DNA of 43,238 bases from JANRJY01 sp033763735 (GTDB lineage Bacteria; Bacteroidota; Bacteroidia; Cytophagales; UBA9547): assembly GCA_033763735.1 (NCBI GenBank), contig JANRJY010000011.1, positions 1 through 43,238 of the forward strand. The letters run 5' to 3'. Below are positions 33,096-40,589 of this stretch, piece after piece. Within the stretch, counting starts at the first letter, position 1, and each line of letters opens with the position of its first letter. The notes beneath the pieces were generated by a model that was not told the DNA's origin, did no database searches, and was given only the letters and a program-made list of their open reading frames with translations. The position numbers were made by a program, and so were the translations under genes.

Positions 33096-34411
33096 TATGC
33101 TTTTTTAACTTTCAGGCTTCCATTTATTTCTCCTAAAACAATTATTTGTTCATCCTTTTCAATGTATTCTCCCGCAGTAAAAGCATCAAACACACCTGTT
33201 TCCAATTGTACTTTACCGGAAGGGCGCAATACTGTTTGAGCTGTTCCGATCAAACCTGTATATTGGGTTTCTTTTTTAATCGGTTGAATATGAGTGTCTT
33301 GTAACGCAACTCTTTTGAGCATTCTACTTTCCAATATGCGACTTCCTGCAAAAAACAATAATCCAATAGTGAGGATAAAAGATGAAAGTACAATTAGCAA
33401 CGAAGTAAAAATATCGGCCGATTTTACAAACTCAAAGTTGAAATAATCATTATTGAGCATCGATAATATTAGTGAAGCAAATATGCAAATGATGCCCGAA
33501 ACACCGGTCAAGCCAAATCCGGGTATCACAAATATTTCCAATCCCAAGAGTATGACTCCGACAACAAAAATCAATATTTCCCAATTTTCGGCTAATCCGT
33601 TTAAATAATAAGGTGTGAAATATAGTACCGCAGCCAATACTGCAGCCAGTAAAGCAAATCCGATTCCCGGACTTTGCAATTCGAACCATATGCCTCCAAT
33701 CATTATTAAAATCAGAATACTACTCACAGCCGGATTTAGAAAAAGAGAGATAATTTTTTCGGTCATTGATGGTTCATAGCGAATGACGGATGCATCAGAA
33801 ATGTTATTAAGTTTCAATATTTCAACATTATTTGACACACTTGCTTCGCAAAAGTTGTACTTGATTGCTTCGGAGGTGGTGAATGTGAGCACTTTGCCAT
33901 CTCTTTTGATTGTAGAGTCCAAAATGATATCCTGATCTACCATTGCTTCAGCAATTTTAGGGTCGCGATGGTTGGTTTCTGCTGTGGCACGCATTATGGA
34001 GCGCATATAACTTTGATATTTGTCGGGGGCAGCTAATCCATCAGAACCATTTACTACTGTAGCGGCTCCAATACTAGAGCCTTGTGCCATATAAATACTA
34101 TCGCAGGCAATGGAAATAAGTGCTCCCGCTGAAGCTGCATTTTTGTTGATAAATACTAAAACCGGTTTTGGGTAGTTCAGAATGGCCGTTCTGATTTTGT
34201 CTGCATCATCCAAAGCACCACCAAAAGTATCCATTTCAATTAATATGTAATCTGCATTTTGATCAGTGGCATCTTTGAGTGCTAAATCCACATATCGGCT
34301 CATGCGCGGGTCAATTTCCGACTTAATTTCTAAAATAAATACTTTTTTAGTTTGACCGAAAGCAATTAAGGTGGCTATAGACAATAAAAATACTTTTATA
34401 ATAGGCTTCAT
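33095..34411 (-). CDS. NfeD-family membrane serine protease
   Basis: This 438-residue protein has a signal peptide, then a ClpP-like domain with Ser94 (NAASAGALIS) and probable base Lys131 (APDKYQSYM). Four or more membrane helices follow (about residues 215-355), then a C-terminal soluble NfeD OB domain (IGTAQTVLRPSGKVQLETG). This is the long NfeD form that cleaves stomatin-like proteins in archaea. A stomatin/SPFH gene usually lies next to it but none is present here. It overlaps EamA genes on both sides (4 bases and 1 base). Confidence 0.9.
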   Translation of the reverse strand: MKPIIKVFLLSIATLIAFGQTKKVFILEIKSEIDPRMSRYVDLALKDATDQNADYILIEMDTFGGALDDADKIRTAILNYPKPVLVFINKNAASAGALISIACDSIYMAQGSSIGAATVVNGSDGLAAPDKYQSYMRSIMRATAETNHRDPKIAEAMVDQDIILDSTIKRDGKVLTFTTSEAIKYNFCEASVSNNVEILKLNNISDASVIRYEPSMTEKIISLFLNPAVSSILILIMIGGIWFELQSPGIGFALLAAVLAAVLYFTPYYLNGLAENWEILIFVVGVILLGLEIFVIPGFGLTGVSGIICIFASLILSMLNNDYFNFEFVKSADIFTSLLIVLSSFILTIGLLFFAGSRILESRMLKRVALQDTHIQPIKKETQYTGLIGTAQTVLRPSGKVQLETGVFDAFTAGEYIEKDEQIIVLGEINGSLKVKKA

Positions 34412-35307
34412 TTCTTGAGTGTAAGAATTAGTACCCCCGAAATTACCAAAATAGTTCCGATAACATCGTAAAAATTTATTTTATCACCTAATAAAATACT
34501 TGCCAGAAAGAAAGTCCAAACAGGACCGAGTGTTCCTGCAATGGCGGTGTTACCTGAGCCAACTATTTTTATTCCATAACTCATTAAATATGAAGGAATA
34601 ACAGTGCAAAAAAAAGCAAGAATTGCACATATCAAATAGACTTTATTGGAATAATTAAACAGCGCTGTAATACTTTGATTTTGAATCAAATAATGAATAA
34701 TGAAAAATATAGCAGATACAATCATGATGTACGAAGTAAAATTAGTGGAACCATGTATTTTAATCAGTCCTTCACTGTAAACTAAATAAATAGCAAATGT
34801 GAATGCACATAACAAAATTAAAATAGCTCCAAAGGTGAAATCCATTGATTGAGAAGGGATATCGAACGATAAAACAAATACCAAACCACTATAAGTTAAA
34901 ATTAAAGCGATTACCATCGTTTTGGTGATAGGTTTCTTAAAAATAATCATTGAAAGAATCACTACAATAGTTGGGTAAATAAATAAAATAAGACGCTCAA
35001 TTCCTGCGGGTACATATTGCAAACCTATAAAATCGAGCAAAGGAGAAAGATAATATCCAAGGAAAGCTAATACAATTAATTTAGCAATGTCAGATTTTGA
35101 AATGGGCTCAATTTTGTTTTTGTAATTAGTATATAAAGTTGTTCCTATGAAAAAAGGAAGTGCAAAAAGCATTCGAAAAGTAAGTAAAGTTAAGGTGTCA
35201 ATTTTCTCAAGATAGGCTAATTTGATTACCACACCTTTTGAAGAAAAGAGTATAGCACTTATTAACACCGCCACATATCCGGTTAATGCATTTTTTGATA
35301 ACTTCAT
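34408..35307 (-). CDS. EamA-family (DMT) transporter, ten helices
   Basis: This inner-membrane protein of about 299 residues has ten predicted helices in two EamA halves (ISAILFSSKGVVIKLAYL; AIAGTLGPVWTFFLASILLG). It probably exports or exchanges a small metabolite; the substrate is unknown. I start it at the ATG at 35307; a GTG at 35313 would add two residues. TAACCTTTG (35321-35313), a -7-like element with one extra base, ends just before it. It is first in the operon with NfeD, half-EamA and kdsB. Confidence 0.88.
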   Translation of the reverse strand: MKLSKNALTGYVAVLISAILFSSKGVVIKLAYLEKIDTLTLLTFRMLFALPFFIGTTLYTNYKNKIEPISKSDIAKLIVLAFLGYYLSPLLDFIGLQYVPAGIERLILFIYPTIVVILSMIIFKKPITKTMVIALILTYSGLVFVLSFDIPSQSMDFTFGAILILLCAFTFAIYLVYSEGLIKIHGSTNFTSYIMIVSAIFFIIHYLIQNQSITALFNYSNKVYLICAILAFFCTVIPSYLMSYGIKIVGSGNTAIAGTLGPVWTFFLASILLGDKINFYDVIGTILVISGVLILTLKK

Positions 35308-35418
35308 AAACACAAAGGTTAGAAAATATGAATGATATTCAATGGTTATTGATCATTAAAGGAAACTTAATCAAATTATATATTGTTATTAACGCATAAA
35401 AAGATAAGTCCTAATTAT

Positions 35419-35973
35419 ATGAAAATGAACAAGTTAATTATTTTGTATTTGGTTTTGTCAATTCTTTTTTTTCAAAAGGCAAATGCAGGTAATTGGAAGT
35501 TTAATGAAAAAGAATCATTTGTGATTTTCATTGCAAAAAATTTGGGAATGAGTGTAAGTGGAAAAATTTCAGGTATGAAAGTCTCCGGCAATTACAATAG
35601 TGAAAATGTATTTGCTTCAAATTTTATTGGATCTATTGATATTGCAACAATTGATACCAAAATTAGTATGCGTGATAATCACTTGAAGTCGAGTGACTAT
35701 TTCGATATTAAGAAATATCCTAAAATCACTTTTAAATCTCAAGAGATTAAAGAATCCGGTTCGGTGTTAAAAGTAATAGGAGATGTTACAATCAAAGGTG
35801 TAACAAAAGAAATTGAAATTCCATTTGTAATTCAAAAAAATGGGAACAAGCATACTTTTGTTGGAGATGTAACGATTCAAAGAAAAGATTTTGAACTTGG
35901 AAGTAATACCACTTTAATTATGGCGGATGTTATTAAAGTCCGCATTTTTGCAGTTTTTGAAGATGTTCAATGA
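35419..35973 (+). CDS. YceI-family secreted lipid-binding protein
   Basis: This 184-residue protein has a signal peptide (MKMNKLIILYLVLSILFFQK, cut after ANA) and a lipocalin-like YceI domain: WKFNEKESFVIFIAKN, FIGSIDIATIDTKISMRDNHLKSSDYFD, KYPKITFKS and GDVTIKGVTKEIEIPF. Characterised members bind polyisoprenoids or quinone-like lipids in the periplasm. The frame is open upstream to a TTG at 35383, but the ATG at 35419 gives a clean signal peptide. Confidence 0.92.
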   Translation: MKMNKLIILYLVLSILFFQKANAGNWKFNEKESFVIFIAKNLGMSVSGKISGMKVSGNYNSENVFASNFIGSIDIATIDTKISMRDNHLKSSDYFDIKKYPKITFKSQEIKESGSVLKVIGDVTIKGVTKEIEIPFVIQKNGNKHTFVGDVTIQRKDFELGSNTTLIMADVIKVRIFAVFEDVQ

Positions 35974-36018
35974 TTGCTTTTTTTATTTTTTCAAGTTCTT
36001 AATTATTCTTACAAATGA

Positions 36019-36026
36019 TATATTTG
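36019..36026 (+). promoter_or_regulatory. -7 element TATATTTG upstream of the MFS gene
   Basis: It fits TAnnTTTG and ends 49 bases before the ATG at 36076. No clear -33 element is visible. Confidence 0.45.
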
Positions 36027-36075
36027 AGAAATTTTTGATTTAATTAATTCTAGTGAAAATAATCTTTTTTGTTAA

Positions 36076-37296
36076 ATGAAGAAAAATGAAATTTTCAATG
36101 CTGCAGTGGTCGTGGCGGCTCTTGGCTACTTTGTAGATGTGTATGACCTTGTTTTATTTTTAGTAATTGGCAAAAAAAGTTTGGCTGATATAGGGGTGCC
36201 TTCAGAATTAATTCTAGAAAAATTTAAGTTTTTGTTGGACGTACAAATGGTAGGAATGCTTGTTGGAGGTATTGTGTGGGGAGTATTGGGCGATAAAAAG
36301 GGTCGATTATCCGTGTTATTTGGCTCCATAATCACATATTCCTTGGCTAATATTGCCAATGGATTTGTGACTGATTTGAACATGTACACTTTTTTGAGAT
36401 TTGTAGCCGGATTTGGTTTGGCAGGTGAGCTTGGTGCCGGTATAACTTTGGTGTCAGAAATAATGAGCAAAGAAAAGCGCGGATATGGTACTATGGTAGT
36501 AGCCTCTGTGGGTGTAATTGGAGCCGTAGTTGCCGGATTTGTGGGTAAGGCCGGATGGCAACTTGCTTATTGGATTGGAGGTGGATTGGGTCTGTCATTG
36601 TTGTTATTGAGAATAGGCGTTATTGAATCAGGGATATTTAATAAAATAAAAGAAAACAAAGTTAATCGGGGTAATTTCTTTCAATTGTTCAGTAATAAAG
36701 AAATTGCTTATAAGTATTTGAACTGTATTCTAATAGGGTTGCCGGTTTGGTTTGTGATTGGCAAATTAGTAGCGCTTGCGCCTGTATTTGCAAAGGAACT
36801 TAAAATAGCAGGGACTATTGATGATGGTACGTGTGTAATGTTGTGCTATTCCGGACTTGTGTTTGGTGACTTATTCAGTGGAATGCTAAGTCAGTATTTA
36901 ATGAGTCGGAAGAAAGTATTTATGGTTTTTTATGCCATTTCATTGGCATGTGTAGGGGTGTATTTGAATTTGTACGGTGCTAACGCAAGTTTTATGTATT
37001 TGATGATATTTGCTTTGGGATTTTCGGTAGGTTTTTGGGCTATTTTTGTGACGGTTGCGTCAGAGCAATTTGGTACCAACTTAAGAGCTACAGTTACCAC
37101 CACAGTGCCCAATTTTGTGAGAGGGTCGTTGGTAATAATAGGAATTGTATTTGAATTTTTTACTAAACAAACCGGATTAGGGTTGATTATGGGAACGGTT
37201 GTGGTAGGTGTAATTGTATTTAGTATTTCTTTTCTTTCACTTTTTAACTTGAAAGAAACTTTTGGTCGCGATTTGGATTTTCATGAAATATCTTAA
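36076..37296 (+). CDS. MFS transporter (sugar/metabolite:H+ symporter type)
   Basis: This 406-residue inner-membrane protein has about twelve helices. Motif A occurs after helix 2 (GVLGDKKGRLSVLFG), and helices 4-5 carry RFVAGFGLAGELGAGITLVSE, which resembles the metabolite:H+ symporter group. FVTVASEQFGTNLRATVTT near residue 335 is also common there. The substrate cannot be named. Its TAA stop shares bases with the stop of the convergent XRE gene. Confidence 0.9.
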   Translation: MKKNEIFNAAVVVAALGYFVDVYDLVLFLVIGKKSLADIGVPSELILEKFKFLLDVQMVGMLVGGIVWGVLGDKKGRLSVLFGSIITYSLANIANGFVTDLNMYTFLRFVAGFGLAGELGAGITLVSEIMSKEKRGYGTMVVASVGVIGAVVAGFVGKAGWQLAYWIGGGLGLSLLLLRIGVIESGIFNKIKENKVNRGNFFQLFSNKEIAYKYLNCILIGLPVWFVIGKLVALAPVFAKELKIAGTIDDGTCVMLCYSGLVFGDLFSGMLSQYLMSRKKVFMVFYAISLACVGVYLNLYGANASFMYLMIFALGFSVGFWAIFVTVASEQFGTNLRATVTTTVPNFVRGSLVIIGIVFEFFTKQTGLGLIMGTVVVGVIVFSISFLSLFNLKETFGRDLDFHEIS

Positions 37297-37532
37297 TCGT
37301 CAAAACCTTCGTTAAAAAACTCTTGCCATGTCATTTTGTGAAAACTTACAATTTTTTGCAAACTAAGGAAAGTAATATTGCTTCCTTTCTCGTATCTCGC
37401 ATATTGTGCACGAGGTATTCCACATTCGTATGAAAAGGTTTCTTGGCTAGAGTATCCGGCTTTGACTCTTAACGTTTTAATGCGGGAACCTAACTTTTTT
37501 AAGAGTTCTTTTTCAATTTCTTTTACTTTCAC
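37293..37532 (-). CDS. XRE-family helix-turn-helix regulator
   Basis: This 79-residue protein is almost only a Cro/C1-type HTH: RIKTLRVKAGYSSQETFSYECGI, then PRAQYARYEKGSNITFLSLQKIV. The WQEFFNEGFD tail is common in Bacteroidota versions. Regulated genes are unknown; no toxin partner is present. The 235-base upstream region contains an inverted repeat that might be its operator. Confidence 0.88.
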   Translation of the reverse strand: MKVKEIEKELLKKLGSRIKTLRVKAGYSSQETFSYECGIPRAQYARYEKGSNITFLSLQKIVSFHKMTWQEFFNEGFDD

Positions 37533-37767
37533 AATTTTTTAAGTTTTAGGTTATTACCAATAAATAATAAATTCTTTTAAATTAAATAAATACATTCCTT
37601 TCAAATATCAAACTATGTCAATGGATTTTTGTTATATAAAATTTGCGACAAATTATAAATAACACACACATTTTGAAAATTAACTCACAAATACCTTTTA
37701 CGGTAACTTACGGAAGTAAGTACGTGATTTAATGTTATTTTTATGTTAATTTCATTATACTATGTTG
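37533..37767. promoter_or_regulatory. Intergenic region with a GGAA-loop inverted repeat (37706-37721)
   Basis: ACTTAC-GGAA-GTAAGT is a perfect 6-bp inverted repeat, preceded by a related TTTACGGTAACTTACGG arrangement. On the minus strand it is 47 bases after the thioesterase gene but has no T-run, so it is a poor terminator. It could be an operator for the XRE gene or a transcript-end structure. The rest of the gap is AT-rich and shows nothing else. Confidence 0.35.
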
Positions 37768-38190
37768 TTAATTATCAGTAAAATGATATTTAATCTTGCT
37801 TAAAAAATCAGCAGGTGGTGCGCAAGGTTTTTTGGTTTCCGAATTTATAAATACGAGCGTGGTTTCTCCTGTGGTAAGTAATATATTTTGTTGGTTATAT
37901 ATTTCATATATAAAGTGAATTCTTACTTTTGGCAATTCAGGTATTATTGTTTTAATAGTCAATAAATCATCATAAACAGCAGGTTTGATAAATTTTGAAT
38001 GGTATTCAAGTACCGGAAGCATGATTCCGGATGCCTCCATTTCTTTATAACTGAGTCCTAACTTACGTAGAGACTCCACTCTGCCCACTTCAAAATAAGT
38101 CGCATAATTGCCATAATACACGTAACCCATCTGGTCTGTTTCGGCATATCTTACTCTAATTTGAACCTCGTCTGAAAACACTAATTTCAA
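37768..38190 (-). CDS. YbgC/FcbC-type hotdog acyl-CoA thioesterase
   Basis: This 140-residue hotdog protein has the family signature VRYAETDQMGYVYYGNYATYFE with catalytic Asp19. It hydrolyses acyl-CoA esters; the natural acyl group is unknown. Start is TTG at 38190, directly after an in-frame stop; GTG at 38181 is the only near alternative. Confidence 0.9.
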   Translation of the reverse strand: MKLVFSDEVQIRVRYAETDQMGYVYYGNYATYFEVGRVESLRKLGLSYKEMEASGIMLPVLEYHSKFIKPAVYDDLLTIKTIIPELPKVRIHFIYEIYNQQNILLTTGETTLVFINSETKKPCAPPADFLSKIKYHFTDN

Positions 38191-38237
38191 TTATTAATTA
38201 ATAATTATTAATTTTTTTAAGAATTCAAGATTTGTTT

Positions 38238-38492
38238 TTATACTTTATATCTCAATATTCCTTTACCAATTTTAAGAACCATTATTGCAGTTTCTTGTTC
38301 AAATACCTTTTCAAGTTCTTTTGTTATGCATTGCATTATTATATTGAATTCACCAAAAATTTGTGTACTCAACCCATTGGTTTCAACGGTTAAACCAGGT
38401 GTGCTTTTTAGATTTTGAATAAATTCAAGGATCACTTCTCTGAATTCGCTGTTTTCCAGTGGGTATAAACTTATTTCGGCTGTGGCTTCCAT
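38238..38492 (-). CDS. Small YkoF/MTH1187-like protein (thiamine-binding superfamily)
   Basis: This 84-residue alpha/beta protein begins EATAEISLYPL and contains LKSTPGLTVETNGLSTQIFGEF, matching the thiamine/HMP-binding (YkoF, MTH1187) superfamily. No thiamine genes are nearby, so the ligand is uncertain. The start overlaps the mltG end by 22 bases, implying translational coupling. Confidence 0.75.
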   Translation of the reverse strand: MEATAEISLYPLENSEFREVILEFIQNLKSTPGLTVETNGLSTQIFGEFNIIMQCITKELEKVFEQETAIMVLKIGKGILRYKV

Positions 38493-39565
38493 CTTTTATC
38501 TTGGTGTATTTGTGAATCGTCTAGGGTTTTCCAGTAGTCTCGGGCTACATTAAGATGTTCATCAAAATTTTTACTGAACAAATGATAGCCACTAAGATTG
38601 GGTTCTGCGCAAAAAAAGAGATAATCATGTTTCTCATAATCCAACACTGCATCAATAGAAGAAAGTGAAGGAATGTTAATTGGCCCAGGAGGCAATCCTT
38701 TTCTTCGATAAGTATTGTAAGGCGATTTGAAATATCGATGGTATTCATTAATTCTTCTTGCATTCCAATCCTGAGTTGCAAATATAAGTGTTGGGTCGGC
38801 TTGTAATCGTTGATCCGCTTTAAGTCGATTCATATACACACCGGCAATTCGGGCTTTTTCATCCACTTTATGCGTTTCAGCTTCTACAATGGATGCCATC
38901 ACAATAACTTGATTGGGAGTAAGTCCTATTTCTTGCGCTTTAGCTATACGATGGGTATCCCAAAATCTATCATATTCCTTTTTGAACATATCTAGCAATT
39001 GGGGCGTTTTCCATGTCCAATACACTTCATAGGTGTTAGGCAATATCATTGCCATTACTGTGGTGTCATTGACATTATATTTGGAAAGTAATTCTAAGTT
39101 ATTCAAGTCATTATATACTTCCGCACTATCAATTTCCAGCTTCAACGAAAGTCTTCTTGCCAAAGCAGATTTAGTTTTGATATTTATGATTGTTACTTTT
39201 AGTGGATCTTGAATGCCATTTTTCAATTTTCGAATCAATTGAAAATTGTTCATATTAGGTTTAAGCAAATATCTGCCCGGTTTAATATTGTCACGGTATC
39301 CCAGTAGTTTGGATAGAAACATAAAGGAAAGTCGATCATGGAGAAATTTGCCTGACTCAAGCGAATCAGCAACTTGCTGAAATTTAGAACCCGTAGGAAT
39401 GTAAAGTGGCTTTTCATTTTTGTCAACCAATACATTATCAGTAAACATTATTTGATAGGAATAAAATGTGCCTACAATTATGAATAGACCAATTACCAAA
39501 AGAACGCCTGCTTTTTTTTGCGTTTCTTTTGTTTGTTTTTCCTTGTTTGTTTCTTTACCAGACAA
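38471..39565 (-). CDS. mltG: Endolytic murein transglycosylase MltG
   Basis: This 364-residue protein has an N-terminal membrane anchor (VLLVIGLFIIVGTFYSYQI) and a periplasmic LysM-like/YceG domain. It cuts nascent peptidoglycan and helps set glycan length. The catalytic Glu is E228 in VMASIVEAET, followed by the conserved GVYMNRL, LQADPTL and YNTYRRKGLPPGPI. Start is TTG at 39565, because the next Met lies after the membrane helix. The gene is 14 bases after the OmpA gene and overlaps the YkoF-like gene. Confidence 0.95.
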   Translation of the reverse strand: MSGKETNKEKQTKETQKKAGVLLVIGLFIIVGTFYSYQIMFTDNVLVDKNEKPLYIPTGSKFQQVADSLESGKFLHDRLSFMFLSKLLGYRDNIKPGRYLLKPNMNNFQLIRKLKNGIQDPLKVTIINIKTKSALARRLSLKLEIDSAEVYNDLNNLELLSKYNVNDTTVMAMILPNTYEVYWTWKTPQLLDMFKKEYDRFWDTHRIAKAQEIGLTPNQVIVMASIVEAETHKVDEKARIAGVYMNRLKADQRLQADPTLIFATQDWNARRINEYHRYFKSPYNTYRRKGLPPGPINIPSLSSIDAVLDYEKHDYLFFCAEPNLSGYHLFSKNFDEHLNVARDYWKTLDDSQIHQDKRWKPQPK

Positions 39566-39579
39566 AATAGTAGTATTCT

Positions 39580-40536
39580 CTATTCGTATTGCAAAATCAT
39601 TTCAACCCTACGATTTACCCTACGGTTTCCATCGCCCGTGTTGGGCAATTTAGGGCGGGTTTCACCAAATCCTTCAGAGGTAATTCTTTTAGCAGGGATG
39701 CTTCTGTCTTCAAGATATTTTTCAACGGCAGCAGCTCTTTTTCTTGATAGTAACATATTTGCATCATCATCACCTACGTCATCCGTATGTCCTTCCAAAC
39801 GCAAATTTACAGCTGGGTTGTTCATCATCACTTTTGCCAGATCATTGAGGGATGGAAACGATGATTCAACAATTACATCTGATCCGGTTTCAAATAATAG
39901 ATTATCAAATGCTCTTTTTAATGCTTCTTTTTCTTCAGGTTTTAAAGGAGGGCAACCTCTGAGTTCGGTTACACCTGCAGTTTTAGGGCACAAATCATCT
40001 ACATCAGGAATCCCATCTTTGTCGGTATCTGCAGGGGGGCAGCCTTTGAGTGCCCAAGTACCTTTTTCTTTAGGGCAATTATCCAAAAGGTCTGGTATGC
40101 CATCTTCATCTTGATCAGGGCAACCATGAAACTCCGGTTTTCCTTGTACGGTTATGCACTCATCATCTTTATCCAATACACCATCTCCATCTGTATCGGC
40201 CCATGGACAGCCATGATTGGCTCTAGGACCCGGGGCATCTACGCATGCATCTTCTGAGTCATACACACCATCAAAGTCAGAATCCATAGGGCAACCAAAT
40301 GGAGTTACTTTACCTCTTTCACCTAAGTATGGGCATTTGTCGTTGATATCCAAAACCCCATCTTTGTCAGAGTCTTTATCATGTGGCACAAATTCCCTTT
40401 TTGTATCAGAACTTTGTGCTGCTCTCCTTTTGGCTTCAGCAGCCATTTTTTGAGTTCTTCTTGGGTTTTGTGCAAAAACTTCCTGCGAAAGCCCAATGCA
40501 ACAAATAATTAAAAGGAAAGAATATATATGCTTCAT
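39580..40536 (-). CDS. OmpA-family protein with thrombospondin type-3 calcium repeats
   Basis: This 318-residue protein has a signal peptide ending near EVFAQ. Five Asp-rich TSP3 repeats follow (DSDKDGVLDINDKCP, DSDFDGVYDSED, DTDGDGVLDKDDEC, DQDEDGIPDLLDNCP, DTDKDGIPDVDDLCP), which bind calcium and form a rigid spacer. The C-terminal OmpA domain (RLEGHTDDVG, LSRKRAAAVEKYLE, NRRVNRRVEMIL) binds peptidoglycan. There is no room for a membrane barrel between signal and repeats, so it is a periplasmic or surface linker rather than a porin. It lies between valS and mltG. Confidence 0.92.
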   Translation of the reverse strand: MKHIYSFLLIICCIGLSQEVFAQNPRRTQKMAAEAKRRAAQSSDTKREFVPHDKDSDKDGVLDINDKCPYLGERGKVTPFGCPMDSDFDGVYDSEDACVDAPGPRANHGCPWADTDGDGVLDKDDECITVQGKPEFHGCPDQDEDGIPDLLDNCPKEKGTWALKGCPPADTDKDGIPDVDDLCPKTAGVTELRGCPPLKPEEKEALKRAFDNLLFETGSDVIVESSFPSLNDLAKVMMNNPAVNLRLEGHTDDVGDDDANMLLSRKRAAAVEKYLEDRSIPAKRITSEGFGETRPKLPNTGDGNRRVNRRVEMILQYE

Positions 40537-40589
40537 ATTGTTAATTGAATGCTATTATAATGTATTTTTTTTAAAGAAAAGCAAATAAT

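Noticed and set aside
37293..37532. XRE gene as antitoxin of a toxin-antitoxin pair
   Set aside because: Neighbours are an MFS transporter (convergent) and a thioesterase; no small toxin frame is adjacent.
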